DNA from: Rhizobium giardinii bv. giardinii H152
GTDB taxonomy: Bacteria > Pseudomonadota > Alphaproteobacteria > Rhizobiales > Rhizobiaceae
Reading direction: 5' to 3'
Assembly: GCF_000379605.1 (NCBI RefSeq)
Contig: NZ_KB902680.1
Span: 447,572-492,704 of the forward strand
DNA: 45,133 bases
Shown here: in pieces, positions 1 through 7,978 of the stretch
Layout of the letters: each line of letters opens with the position of its first letter
Position numbering within the stretch: position 1 is the first letter of the stretch
Program-made: the position numbers and the translations under genes
Notes under the pieces: generated by a model
Told to the model about the DNA's origin: nothing
The model's database searches: none
What the model saw: only the letters and a program-made list of their open reading frames with translations

Positions 1-396
1 CAGGCGCGGCCGCGGGGGCCTGCAGAAAATGGTTTCCCTCTCGCCTGAAACAGGGCGGGGCGTGCCTGTGAGGCACACATGAGGAGCGGCGACTGGCGTG
101 TCGGAAGACAGGCCTTTCGTGGTGCCGTCGATGCTGGAGCAATCCGGTAAAAGTCGAGCGCCACCCTGTGCCGAAAAAAGGTGCCGCCATCCCCGCAGAG
201 AAACCGGAGTTGCAGGTAAAAACCACCGAGACGGGGCACGTCGCGTGTCACCTACTATTACTTAACTGAGGCACCCGACGTGCCCCGGCCGATCCCGCCT
301 GGCCCTTGAGGCCGGCGAACCGAAATGACTTGAAGCACGGGCGAAAAGCCGCCGCGTGAACGCATCCGGCCGCCCTCTCACCTCTCGGAGTCTCCC
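1..396. other. Intergenic stretch, no convincing gene
   Basis: No reading frame on either strand has both a plausible start and a recognisable product. The one structure visible is the inverted repeat listed separately at 233-286. The stretch precedes a rightward gene at 397, so it probably holds that gene's promoter, but no clear -35/-10 pair was found. The far left could be the upstream region of a gene outside the window. Confidence 0.5.
233..286. repeat. Perfect 11-bp inverted repeat with 32-base loop
   Basis: GGGGCACGTCG at 233-243 pairs exactly with CGACGTGCCCC at 276-286. The loop between them is AT-rich and no T-run follows, so it is not a typical intrinsic terminator. It could be an RNA hairpin or a site for a dimeric protein. 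It is seen in the sequence; its role is unknown. Confidence 0.6.
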
Positions 397-783
397 ATGT
401 CCCAACCGGAATTCACCGACTACGAAAAACGCCTTTCCGCTGATCACGAGCTCCGCTGCCGTGCTCTCTTGACCGTCGAACTGATCTGGAGAACCTGCAG
501 GACCCGCAAATGCGGCCGTGATCGGGCCTGCACCGGCCCGATGCTGGTCTCGGCCCATCAGGACCGCAAGGTCCGCATCCAGCGAGAGATCGGCCTGTCC
601 GGCCATGCCTGCGCCCGCTTGCCGGCCTGTGTTGCCAACGCGCAGGAACCGGCCTTCCAGATCTTCGAGAGGATCATGGACGAGCTTCAGAAATATCAGA
701 TCGAGCACCCCGAATACCGCCTGCCGAAATTCGACCGCTGCCTGAAGGGGCGCCAGTTGCCGCAGGGGCTTCCCAACCCTTGA
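397..783 (+). CDS. Conserved hypothetical protein, cysteine-rich centre (128 aa)
   Basis: I do not recognise a named family. The ATG at 397 follows a purine-rich CTCGGAG about ten bases upstream. The protein is soluble, with no signal peptide or membrane segment. Five cysteines between residues about 23 and 45, including CRTRKCGRDRAC, suggest a metal site or disulfides, but this is inference. The gene ends 54 bases before ubiG on the same strand, so the two could be cotranscribed. Codon use matches the neighbouring core genes, which supports it being real. Confidence 0.7.
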   Translation: MSQPEFTDYEKRLSADHELRCRALLTVELIWRTCRTRKCGRDRACTGPMLVSAHQDRKVRIQREIGLSGHACARLPACVANAQEPAFQIFERIMDELQKYQIEHPEYRLPKFDRCLKGRQLPQGLPNP

Positions 784-837
784 CTTTCGCCCCCGATCGT
801 CCGACTTCACAGGGAGCCTCTCCAAGGAGTTCCGACC

Positions 838-1587
838 ATGAGCGAACAAGCGCGTACCACCATCGACCAGGCGCAAGTCGACCGCTTTTCCGCCATGGCC
901 GCCGAATGGTGGGACCCGAAGGGCAAGTTCCGGCCGTTGCACAAGTTCAACCCGGTCCGCCTTGCCTATATCCGCGATCGCGTCTCGGAAAATTTCGGCC
1001 GCGACGCCAAGGCGCCGCAACCGCTGAAGGGCCTGCGCCTCCTCGATATCGGCTGCGGCGGCGGCCTTCTGTCCGAGCCGATGGCCCGCATGGGTGCCGA
1101 TGTAGTCGGCGCCGATGCGTCGGAAAAGAACATCATGATCGCCAAAACCCACGCGGCCGGCAGCGGCGTCGCCGTGGATTACCGCGCCGTGACGGCTGAG
1201 GCGCTTGCGCAAGCCGGCGAGACTTTCGACGTCGTGCTCAACATGGAAGTGGTCGAGCATGTCGCCGATGTCGAGTTCTTCGTCAGCATCTGCGCCTCGA
1301 TGGTCCGCCCCGGCGGCCTGATGTTCGTCGCCACCATCAACCGGACGATCAAGGCGGCGGCGCTTGCCATCTTCGCCGCCGAAAACGTGCTGCGCTGGCT
1401 GCCGCGCGGCACCCATCAATACGAAAAACTCGTGCGCCCCGAGGAACTCGAAAAGCCGATCGAGGCGAGCGGCATGACCGTGACGGAGCGCACCGGCGTG
1501 TTCTTCAATCCGCTCGCCAACCAGTGGAATCTCTCGAAAGACATGGACGTCAACTATATGCTGGTGGCCAGACGCCCGGCCTCATAG
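838..1587 (+). CDS. ubiG: Ubiquinone biosynthesis O-methyltransferase UbiG
   Basis: UbiG carries out both O-methylation steps of ubiquinone synthesis using S-adenosylmethionine. The 249-residue length is normal for the family. The N-terminal block [15 protein letters not shown] (residues 17-31) with the following HKFNPVR is diagnostic of UbiG. The SAM-binding motif DIGCGGG is at residues 70-76. The acidic end of strand 2 (ADASEKN) and the post-I segment [11 protein letters not shown] are also present. The ATG at 838 follows an AAGGAG ribosome-binding site. The protein likely works at the inner face of the cytoplasmic membrane where the quinone intermediates are. The identification is very secure. 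Confidence 0.97.
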   Translation: MSEQARTTIDQAQVDRFSAMAAEWWDPKGKFRPLHKFNPVRLAYIRDRVSENFGRDAKAPQPLKGLRLLDIGCGGGLLSEPMARMGADVVGADASEKNIMIAKTHAAGSGVAVDYRAVTAEALAQAGETFDVVLNMEVVEHVADVEFFVSICASMVRPGGLMFVATINRTIKAAALAIFAAENVLRWLPRGTHQYEKLVRPEELEKPIEASGMTVTERTGVFFNPLANQWNLSKDMDVNYMLVARRPAS

Positions 1588-1669
1588 GCACGACAGTGTC
1601 GAAAATATCCCCTCCGTCATTTTCGTGACACTCGCTCGGTCGAGAACAAGGAAACGGCTTCAGGCCAAT

Positions 1670-1708
1670 CTCCCCTCGAGGTGAGATGCCCGGCAGGGCA
1701 GAGGGGAG
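1670..1708. repeat. Short palindromic intergenic repeat
   Basis: CTCCCCTC at 1670-1677 is matched by GAGGGGAG at 1701-1708, with an inner GCCCGGCAGGGC-type hairpin between them. Elements of this style are common between genes in rhizobia. It lies between ubiG and the DUF3616 gene and could act as a weak transcription terminator or RNA-stability element. I place it in no named repeat family with certainty. Confidence 0.6.
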
Positions 1709-1777
1709 CGCCACTGTCATGGAATGTGGGCCTCTGACCGGCCCCGAGCCGGCAAGGCGAAAAAGGAGAATGTCGCG

Positions 1778-2668
1778 ATGAAAACCCTCGGCATCCTCCC
1801 GGGCGCAGACGCGCAGGCAGAGCCGATCGACTATATCGGCATCTGCGAAGCCTCGGCCGCCGTCGCCCTTGACGACACTCATTTCGTCGTTGCCAGCGAC
1901 GAAACCAACACCTTCCAGATCTATCGCCGCGGCATTGCCAAGCCCGTGCGGGCGCTGAAATTCAAGAGCTTCATCGGCAACGAGAAATCCGATATCGAGG
2001 CAGCCGCCCGCATCGGCGACCGGGTCTATTGGATAAGCTCCTTCTCCCGGCCCGGTGACGGCGGAAACGCCAGCGGCCGCTCCATCCTCTTCGCCTCCAG
2101 AATTGTCCAAGCCGAAGACGGCCCGACGCTCGAACCCGTCGGCGCGCCCTTCGAGGGCCTGCGCGGATACATGAAGAAGGAGTTGCACCGCCCCGGCACC
2201 GACATCAATATCGAGGGCCTCGCCGGGACCCCGGAAGGCGACCTGATGATCGGCTTTCGTGCACCGCTCATCGACAAGATGGCACCGGTGCTCCGCCTGA
2301 CCAACGCCGCCGCCGTCACCGAGCGCGGCGAGGAGCCGCGCTTCGGCAAGCCGCACCTGCTCGACCTCGACGATCACGGCATCCGCAGCATCGACTGGAC
2401 AGGCCTTTTGCCGCCGGTCTATCTCGTCCTCGCCGGCCCCGCGAAAGACAAGGGCGAAAAATTTTCGCTCTATTCCTGGAGCGGCGACGACCGCCCGCCG
2501 GTGAAACTTCCGCCCAGGTTCCCGAGCGATTTCACCGCCGAGGCGCTCGTCATCTACCCCGAAAAAGGCCTCGTCCAGATCCTCAGCGACGACGGCAAGA
2601 AGGGCGTGAAGGAGAGCGGTGTCCCAAAGAAGAAACGCCGCTTCCGCAGCATCGACGTCACCTTTTGA
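1778..2668 (+). CDS. DUF3616 family protein (296 aa)
   Basis: The sequence resembles the DUF3616 family, a predicted beta-propeller-like group of unknown function. The pattern IEGLAGTPEGDLMIGFRAP at about residues 146-164 is the most characteristic block. No signal peptide is seen, so it is probably cytoplasmic. An upstream GTG-type frame extends to 1724, but the ATG at 1778 is preferred because AAAAGGAGA lies nine bases before it. The gene stands alone between two palindromic repeats. The C-terminus is lysine- and arginine-rich (GVPKKKRRF). No reaction can be assigned. Confidence 0.85.
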   Translation: MKTLGILPGADAQAEPIDYIGICEASAAVALDDTHFVVASDETNTFQIYRRGIAKPVRALKFKSFIGNEKSDIEAAARIGDRVYWISSFSRPGDGGNASGRSILFASRIVQAEDGPTLEPVGAPFEGLRGYMKKELHRPGTDINIEGLAGTPEGDLMIGFRAPLIDKMAPVLRLTNAAAVTERGEEPRFGKPHLLDLDDHGIRSIDWTGLLPPVYLVLAGPAKDKGEKFSLYSWSGDDRPPVKLPPRFPSDFTAEALVIYPEKGLVQILSDDGKKGVKESGVPKKKRRFRSIDVTF

Positions 2669-2692
2669 CGCATCAGCCGTTTCGACGGCCCT

Positions 2693-2810
2693 CTCGCCCC
2701 TCACCTTCCCCTTTCCCCGCAGGCGGGAAGAGGGAAATGCGGAGTGCGCCGCTTGTCCCTTCTCCCCGTCCAACGGGGAGAAGGTGGCCGGCAGGCCGGA
2801 TGAGGGGCGC
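2693..2810. repeat. RIME-like palindromic element, copy 1
   Basis: The core at 2757-2810 contains CTCCCCGT...ACGGGGAG followed by AAGGTGGCCGGCAGGCCGGATGAGGGGCG-type sequence. A left arm with CCCCTCACCTTCC and a second hairpin (CCCCGCAGGCGGG) precedes it. The same core recurs at 10998-11061. This matches what I know of the Rhizobium-specific intergenic mosaic element. It sits just after the DUF3616 stop codon. Confidence 0.8.
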
Positions 2811-2857
2811 GCCGCAGACGAAGATACATCTGGACGCGACAGCCAGGAACGCTGAAT

Positions 2858-2990
2858 CCCCGCCCCTTGCTCCCACGCTAGACTTTCCACGACTGGGCAA
2901 GCCGATCGGCCGGCCCGCCGCTGTGTTGCCGCTTCGCCCTCGGCGGCGAAGGGCTCTTTGAAAAGTGAAGGTCCGCGTTGTTCCTCATGG
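2858..2990 (-). pseudogene. Degraded partial copy of the DUF3291 gene 3' end
   Basis: The plus-strand text at 2868-2990 lines up, with gaps, with 3700-3870, which is the 3' end of the minus-strand DUF3291 gene. Shared blocks in the same order include CTAGACTTTC, GATCGGCC, GGCGGCGAAGGG, CTCTTTGAA and CATGGAGA. The copy has lost internal segments and the frame. The acetyltransferase gene 3118-3558 lies between the two copies, so that gene may have arrived by an event that duplicated the target. Confidence 0.7.
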
Positions 2991-3117
2991 AGACGTCAAA
3001 GCTGGTCCCCGTCCAAAGGCACGATTTTATTGCGCGTCCAGGCCGAGCGGCCGGGAGTGTGCTTGCGCCAAGCCAATCTGCAACGTATAGGTGCACGATC
3101 GAGGGAGCGAAGACACG

Positions 3118-3558
3118 ATGATCCGCATGTTGCAAGGCGACGACGAAGCGCAATGGCGTGCGTTATGGACAGAATATCTCGACTTCGATGGCAGCACACT
3201 TGATTCCACCATCCATGATCGCACCTGGGCTCGCCTTCTGAAAGAAGGTGACCCGATGCACGGCGCGTTGGCATTGGCGGGCGGTGAAGCGGTGGGCTTC
3301 GTGCATTACATTTTCCACCCCTCGACCTGGAGCCTCGGCGATTCCTGCTATTTACAGGATTTATTTGTCGCGCCGAAGGCTCGCGGGAAGGGTTACGGCC
3401 GGGCGCTGATCACCCACGTATGTGCAGAAGCAGCTACTGTTGGATCGTCGCGCGTTTACTGGCAAACGCAGGCGGACAATGCCACTGCGATCGCGCTTTA
3501 TGAAAAAGTCGCCGAACGATCGGGCTACATCCAGTTTCGGAAGTCGGTTCCGAGCTAA
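3118..3558 (+). CDS. GNAT family N-acetyltransferase (146 aa)
   Basis: This is a single-domain GNAT acetyltransferase that would transfer an acetyl group from acetyl-CoA to an amine. The acetyl-CoA binding motif A reads DLFVAPKARGKGYGRAL at about residues 82-98, with the Q/RxxGxG/A loop (ARGKGYG). The C-terminal NATAIALYEKVAERSGY segment is the usual motif B. The ATG at 3118 is preferred to a GTG at 3091 because GAGGGAG precedes it. The substrate cannot be told. It is flanked by an intact and a decayed copy of the DUF3291 gene end, which suggests a local insertion. Confidence 0.9.
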   Translation: MIRMLQGDDEAQWRALWTEYLDFDGSTLDSTIHDRTWARLLKEGDPMHGALALAGGEAVGFVHYIFHPSTWSLGDSCYLQDLFVAPKARGKGYGRALITHVCAEAATVGSSRVYWQTQADNATAIALYEKVAERSGYIQFRKSVPS

Positions 3559-3707
3559 ATTTTCCCCCGAAGCGAAATGCAACCCAGGCCAAGCGGGGGG
3601 CCAACCTTCATAGGGCCGCATTGATCGGCATTCTCTTGGCTAAGGATTTCCCGAGCTAAAGCCTGCTCCGCGGGGCAGGCCCGACATCCCCGCCCCTTTC
3701 GGCCGTG

Positions 3708-4295
3708 CTAGACTTTCAGCGACTGAACATGGGCAAGAAGATCGGCCTGCCCACGGCTGTTTGCCTCGGCAATCGAGCGGACACGCTGCCGGTCGATAGT
3801 ATAAGCTTCGCCATCAGCGGCGAAGGGTTCTTTGAACGTGAAGGCCCGGGCCGTTGCGCCATTGTCATGGAGATACTCCAGCCGCTCGACGCCTTCTGAC
3901 CAGTCGGGAATATGCCGCCCGTCGACCCACCAAAGCACCAGTGGCGGCCAGTCCGGTTTGACGTTCCAGTTGCGCGCGTGTTTCAGCGCGTCGGCATGCA
4001 CGCCGCTGTAGGCAAAGGCCATCAGCGATTCGATGTCTTTCCAGACGGACAGCGACGAGGGCGCGCTGTCGAAGCCGCTGCCGAGGATAAACCGGGGAAA
4101 CACCTGGGGCCCCCAGCTTCGCGGGCCCGGTACGCCGCGGTAACCGGACCGGCCGATAAAACCGGAGGCCCGCGCCGCCGCCTCGAAATTGGCCGGCTCG
4201 CGAAGAACGAAGCCTTCGACGGCGGGATCGCCCTCAGGGCCGACATGCAGGCCGAAATTATAGATCGCCAAATGATACCGGCTGTCGCCGGACAT
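3708..4295 (-). CDS. DUF3291 family protein (195 aa)
   Basis: The N-terminus (YHLAIYNFGL), the central SVWKDIESLMAFAYSGVHA and the W-rich PPLVLWWVDGRHIP are typical of DUF3291, a family related to small heme- or antibiotic-monooxygenase-like folds. No function is established. The start ATG overlaps the DUF1178 stop in TGATG, which implies translational coupling. It is the last gene of the minus-strand run comF > grxC > amidase > DUF1178 > DUF3291. Its 3' end is partly duplicated at 2858-2990. Confidence 0.85.
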   Translation of the reverse strand: MSGDSRYHLAIYNFGLHVGPEGDPAVEGFVLREPANFEAAARASGFIGRSGYRGVPGPRSWGPQVFPRFILGSGFDSAPSSLSVWKDIESLMAFAYSGVHADALKHARNWNVKPDWPPLVLWWVDGRHIPDWSEGVERLEYLHDNGATARAFTFKEPFAADGEAYTIDRQRVRSIAEANSRGQADLLAHVQSLKV

Positions 4296-4723
4296 CAGTT
4301 CACGTCGTCCGGCAACACCGGCAGCGGCGCGATCTCTATGCCCTCTTCCAGCAGCGCCCGCGCCTCGTCGGCCGTCGCCTTGCCGATCAGGCCGCGCTCC
4401 TCGGCTTCACCATAGTGAATCTTGCGCGCTTCCTCGGGAAACTTTTCGCCGACATCGTCGGAGTTCTCGCGAATCGCCGTCACCAGTTCGCGGATCTTGG
4501 CGACTGCTTCCTTGCGCGCCTGATCCATCATCAGGACTTTCGCTTCGTCCTTCTTGCGGCTGGTCGACACCGAGGGCGCCATCAGTTCCTTGGCGACGGA
4601 CACGGAGCCGCAGACCGGGCAAGAAACCAGCCCAAGCTCCGCCTGCCGGTCGAAATCGGCGCTCGACGAAAACCAGCCATCGAAGGAATGGCCGCTGTCA
4701 CAGGAGAGCGTGTATTTGATCAA
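4295..4723 (-). CDS. DUF1178 family protein, TTG start (142 aa)
   Basis: The sequence matches DUF1178, small predicted zinc-binding proteins of unknown role. Near the N-terminus are C8 and H12 (SCDSGHSFDGWF) and then CPVCGS, a likely zinc site. The long open frame runs upstream to 5011, but that part is the antisense shadow of the amidase gene. The family normally begins with (M)I(K/R)Y, which here falls on a TTG at 4723, preceded by GGGAGGTG. That TTG overlaps the TGA of the upstream amidase gene (TTGA), so the genes are translationally coupled. Confidence 0.88.
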   Translation of the reverse strand: MIKYTLSCDSGHSFDGWFSSSADFDRQAELGLVSCPVCGSVSVAKELMAPSVSTSRKKDEAKVLMMDQARKEAVAKIRELVTAIRENSDDVGEKFPEEARKIHYGEAEERGLIGKATADEARALLEEGIEIAPLPVLPDDVN

Positions 4724-5577
4724 GCCGCCACACCTCCCGCAGCAGGGAGCGGCACTTCCTCCAGCGAAAACGCCCGGCCGTTTTTCAGGTTCGGAATTTT
4801 CGCCCGCGCGGCTGCAACTGCCGCAATATCGATTTCGGCCATTACGACCGCCTCGCCGGTGCTGCCGGCCGAAGCCAGAACGACGCCCCAGGGGTCGACG
4901 ATCATCGAGTGACCGTAGGTCTCGCGGCCATCCTCGTGCCGGCCGGCCTGCGCGGCGGCGATGACGAACATGCCGTTTTCGATCGCTCGCGCCCGAAGCA
5001 GCACTTCCCAATGCGCCTCGCCGGTCTGGCGGGTAAAGGCGGCGGGCAGCGACATGATCTCAGCCCCGGCCGCCGCCTGCGCCCGGAAGAGTTCGGGAAA
5101 GCGGACGTCGTAGCAGATCGCGCAACCGAGCTTGCCGAACGGCAGGTTCACCAGCCGCGCCGTGCCGCCCGGCGTATAGGCCGAGCTCTCCCGCCAGCTT
5201 TCGCCATTGTCGAGATCGACGTCGAACATGTGGATCTTGTCGTAGTGAGTGATCTTGCTGCCGTCGGGGCCGAAGAGGAACCCGCGATTGGCCATCTTGC
5301 CGTCCGCAAGTCCGATCGCCGTCGAGCCGACATGCAGATGGATGCCGAGCTCGGCCGCAAGCGCGCGGGCCGCCTTGACGATCAGGTCGCCGTCCTCGTC
5401 GCGCAAGGCCGCCTTCATCGCGGCGCGGTCGCGCTGCAGCGCGCCGGTCATTTCCGGCGTCTGGACATAGATTGCGCCGCGCGAGGCCGCGTCCCGGACG
5501 AGCCGGGCCATCGTCTCGGCGTTCCTCGCCGGATCGACGCCGGAACACATCTGGATCGCTGCAGCCTTGAACGTCAT
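4720..5577 (-). CDS. Nitrilase-superfamily amidase (285 aa), Nit1/YbeM-like
   Basis: This is a carbon-nitrogen hydrolase that would cleave an amide. The catalytic triad is visible as E42 (TPEMTG), K114 (YDKIHMFDVD) and C155 (ICYDVRFPE). Length is normal for the family. The motif around K114 resembles the deaminated-glutathione amidase group (mammalian Nit1, bacterial YbeM). If so, it repairs a by-product of glutathione metabolism, which fits its place 12 bases after the glutaredoxin gene. The start ATG follows AAGGAGA. The family is certain; the substrate is inferred. Confidence 0.9.
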   Translation of the reverse strand: MTFKAAAIQMCSGVDPARNAETMARLVRDAASRGAIYVQTPEMTGALQRDRAAMKAALRDEDGDLIVKAARALAAELGIHLHVGSTAIGLADGKMANRGFLFGPDGSKITHYDKIHMFDVDLDNGESWRESSAYTPGGTARLVNLPFGKLGCAICYDVRFPELFRAQAAAGAEIMSLPAAFTRQTGEAHWEVLLRARAIENGMFVIAAAQAGRHEDGRETYGHSMIVDPWGVVLASAGSTGEAVVMAEIDIAAVAAARAKIPNLKNGRAFSLEEVPLPAAGGVAA

Positions 5578-5589
5578 CGAAGCGTCTCC

Positions 5590-5847
5590 TTATGCGGCAA
5601 GCATCTCGTCGAGCTTGCCGGCACGGTCGAGCGCATGCAGGTCGTCGCAACCGCCGATATGAGCGTTGTTGATGAAGATCTGCGGGAAGGTCGTTCCACC
5701 GTTCGACCGCTCGATCATCTTCTGCCGCACCTCCGGCGCATAGGTGGCGTCATGCTCCTCGAATTCGACCCCCTTGGTTTCGAGAAGTTTCTTCGCCGCT
5801 GAACAATAACCGCAGAACTGACGAGTATAAATCACCACCGAAGCCAT
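5590..5847 (-). CDS. grxC: Glutaredoxin 3
   Basis: This is an 85-residue monothiol/dithiol oxidoreductase of the GrxC type that reduces disulfides and glutathionylated proteins with glutathione. The active site FCGYC has cysteines at residues 12 and 15. The TFPQIF cis-proline loop and GGCDDLHAL helix at the C-terminus complete the glutathione site. It sits between comF (47 bases upstream) and the amidase gene (12 bases downstream) in one minus-strand run. The identification is secure. Confidence 0.96.
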   Translation of the reverse strand: MASVVIYTRQFCGYCSAAKKLLETKGVEFEEHDATYAPEVRQKMIERSNGGTTFPQIFINNAHIGGCDDLHALDRAGKLDEMLAA

Positions 5848-5894
5848 GTCTTACCTGCTCCTTCGCCGACCCTCTGCCGGCATCATCTTTCCTG

Positions 5895-6671
5895 TCATAT
5901 AAGGCCGGACATGGCTCTTGCAAAGGTCAAAACCGTGACATCGCCGGCCCCTGCCTTCTTCAGCGCCCGCGTCGCCGCCGAAACCGTCGCACCCGTCGTG
6001 TATACGTCGTCGACCAGCACGACGCGCTTGCCGAACAGCGCCGTCTTGCCCGCCTCGGTGACGGCAAACGCGCCGCGCACATTGTTCTCGCGCGCCTGAG
6101 CACCAAGCCCGACTTGCCGCGCGGTCCGCTTGGTGCGGATCAGGGCGGTCGCCAGATAGGGCTTGCCCGAGAGCCGGGCGATGGCGCGGGCAAGCTCGGC
6201 CGACTGGTTGAACCGGCGTCCCCAAAGCCGATAGGCGTGCAGCGGAACGGGAAGGATCGCATCGCACGCCTCGACAGTCCCGTCGCTGGCACGGACCATC
6301 CAGCCAGCCATCATGATGGCGAGATCGGTGCGGTCACGATATTTCAAGCCGTGGACGAGCGAGCGGGCAATGCCGTCATGGATGGCGACCGATCGCAACC
6401 GGTCGAACACCGGCGGGTTGGCGATGGCATCGGCCGAAAGTATGCCGGCACCGAGATCATGTGAGAACGGTAGGCCGAGAACCTCGCAATACGGCCGCTC
6501 GATCAGCCGCAAGGTCGCCCAGCAGGCGGGGCACACGCCACGATGCTGGCCAACCATGCGGCCGCACCCGGTGCAGACCGGCGGATAGACGGCATCGACC
6601 GCCGCGGTGATCAGACCGCGCAAGCCCCTGCCCAGCCGCCATCCCGGATTTTCCGCCTCTTCGCCCCGCAT
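5895..6671 (-). CDS. comF: ComF family protein (258 aa)
   Basis: ComF proteins are needed for uptake of DNA in transformable bacteria and are widely conserved elsewhere. The N-terminal zinc finger has cysteines at residues 33, 36, 47 and 50. The C-terminal half is a phosphoribosyltransferase-like domain with the PRPP motif VVLVDDVYTTGATV at residues 217-230. The order comF-grxC-amidase is common in rhizobia. It is the first gene of its operon and faces away from the methyltransferase gene at 6775. Its role in this organism is unproven. Confidence 0.93.
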   Translation of the reverse strand: MRGEEAENPGWRLGRGLRGLITAAVDAVYPPVCTGCGRMVGQHRGVCPACWATLRLIERPYCEVLGLPFSHDLGAGILSADAIANPPVFDRLRSVAIHDGIARSLVHGLKYRDRTDLAIMMAGWMVRASDGTVEACDAILPVPLHAYRLWGRRFNQSAELARAIARLSGKPYLATALIRTKRTARQVGLGAQARENNVRGAFAVTEAGKTALFGKRVVLVDDVYTTGATVSAATRALKKAGAGDVTVLTFARAMSGLI

Positions 6672-6705
6672 GAGGTTGACTTTACGATGAGGCGGGTTTC
6701 ATTGC

Positions 6706-6765
6706 GATCAGATTTTTGGGCGACCAGATTTTTGGGCGATCAGATTTGGGCGATCGGATTATTGG
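6706..6765. repeat. Tandem repeat, about 16-bp unit, four copies
   Basis: Units begin at 6706, 6722, 6738 and 6752. The first two read GATCAGATTTTTGGGC and GACCAGATTTTTGGGC; the third is two bases shorter and the fourth is diverged. The array fills most of the gap between the divergent comF and methyltransferase genes and ends at the latter's ribosome-binding site. It may be a regulator binding array or simple slippage DNA. Confidence 0.8.
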
Positions 6766-6774
6766 AGAGCCACC

Positions 6775-7662
6775 GTGGATATCGTTTTCGACCAGACACT
6801 CATCGAAGCCCGCCGCAAGCGGGCGCTGCGCAACGGCGACCCGAAGGCGCAATTCCTGCTTGAGATCGCCGGCCGCGAGCTCGCCGAGCGCCTGAGCGTC
6901 GTCGAGCGCCATTTCGACAAGGCCGTCGAGCTGCATGGCTATACCGGGCTGACCGCCGCGTTCCTCGCCGAAACCGGCAAGGTGTCCGACATCGAGCGCG
7001 TCGAGATCGACGAGGTCTTCGCAAAGGCCGATGATACCGTCTCTGTCGCTTCGCTCGAGACGGTGCCGCTGGCGCCGGAATCGGCCAATCTCATCGTCTC
7101 GCCGCTGTCGCTGCACCTGACCAACGACACGCCCGGCGTCTTCATCCAGATCCGCCGGGCCCTGAAGCCGGACGGCCTGTTCCTTGCAGCCATCCCCGGC
7201 AGCGGCACGCTGCAGGAATTGCGCGAGGTCCTGCTTGCGGCAGAGAGCGAGATGACCGGCGGCGCCAGCCCCCGCGTCATTCCCTTTGCCGATGTCCGCG
7301 ACATCGGCGCGCTCTTACAGCGGGCCGGCTTCACGCTGCCGGTCGCCGACACGGAGACCTACACCGTGCGCTACGATTCCCTGTTTGCGCTGCTGAAGGA
7401 CCTCCGGGCGATGGGCATGACCAATCCGCTCGCCGCACGCAGCCGCAAGCCCCTCACCCGTCAATTTTTCTTGAGAGCCGCGGAAATCTATGCGGATCGT
7501 TTCTCGGATCCGGACGGCCGCATTCGGGCGACCTTCTCGATCATCTACATTTCCGGCTGGGCGCCGCATGAAAGCCAGCAGAAGCCGCTGAGGCCGGGCT
7601 CGGCAAAACAACGGCTATCAGATGCCCTCAGCACACGCGAACTGCCGCTGAAAGATCAGTGA
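6775..7662 (+). CDS. SAM-dependent methyltransferase, NDUFAF5-like (295 aa)
   Basis: The N-terminus FDQTLIEARRKRAL with a following Rossmann methyltransferase domain resembles the alphaproteobacterial relatives of NDUFAF5, a respiratory complex I assembly factor. The region SPLSLHLTNDTPGVFIQI and the ALKPDGLFLAAIPGSGTLQELR block are typical of this group. SAM motif I is weak (LHGYTGLTAAFL), as often in this family. The start is GTG at 6775 with GGAG eleven bases upstream. The complex I role is inferred from the family and not shown here. Confidence 0.85.
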   Translation: MDIVFDQTLIEARRKRALRNGDPKAQFLLEIAGRELAERLSVVERHFDKAVELHGYTGLTAAFLAETGKVSDIERVEIDEVFAKADDTVSVASLETVPLAPESANLIVSPLSLHLTNDTPGVFIQIRRALKPDGLFLAAIPGSGTLQELREVLLAAESEMTGGASPRVIPFADVRDIGALLQRAGFTLPVADTETYTVRYDSLFALLKDLRAMGMTNPLAARSRKPLTRQFFLRAAEIYADRFSDPDGRIRATFSIIYISGWAPHESQQKPLRPGSAKQRLSDALSTRELPLKDQ

Positions 7663-7668
7663 AACACG

Positions 7669-7842
7669 TCAGGAAGAAGCGCCGTTGATCGCGGTGCTGA
7701 TTTTGTCGAACACCTCCAGCAGGGAATCCGAGAAGCCTCCGAGACCGACGATCAGCGCAACCGATATGAGGCTTGCCAAGAGGCCGTATTCGACCACCGT
7801 GGCGCCGGATTTGTCGGTCACGAAATGAGCGAGTGTCTTCAT
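7669..7842 (-). CDS. Flp/Fap-type class IVb pilin subunit (57 aa)
   Basis: The mature region SGATVVEYGLLASLISVALIV is the classic Flp prepilin segment, with the E and Y after the G cleavage site and a single hydrophobic helix. The leader is KTLAHFVTDKSG. Processing by a CpaA-type prepilin peptidase after the glycine is expected. A start at 7842 (MKTLAHF) matches family habit; an upstream ATG at 7866 adds eight residues. The remaining pilus assembly genes (cpa/tad) are not in the window. An orphan pilin copy away from the tad cluster is usual in rhizobia. Confidence 0.9.
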   Translation of the reverse strand: MKTLAHFVTDKSGATVVEYGLLASLISVALIVGLGGFSDSLLEVFDKISTAINGASS

Positions 7843-7978
7843 ATGCTCCCAGCCTGTCAGGCGCATGTCCCGCGGATGACGTCATCCGGAAAGGACGGGC
7901 ATGCGCGCATCGTTGTCGGACCGCGTTGGTCCAGGCTGGCAGCGAACGTGGACCGGGCGCATGCCCGGCACAAAGGCT

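Larger units (their letters stand above)
2669..3117. other. Intergenic stretch with repeat and a decayed gene-end duplicate
   Basis: No intact gene is seen here. It contains the RIME-like element and, at about 2858-2990, a degraded copy of the 3' end of the DUF3291 gene that lies at 3690-3870 (listed separately). Confidence 0.6.

Noticed and set aside
262..1419. Long reverse frame (385 codons) across ubiG
   Set aside because: It is the antisense shadow of ubiG; its arginine-, histidine- and alanine-rich product resembles no known protein.
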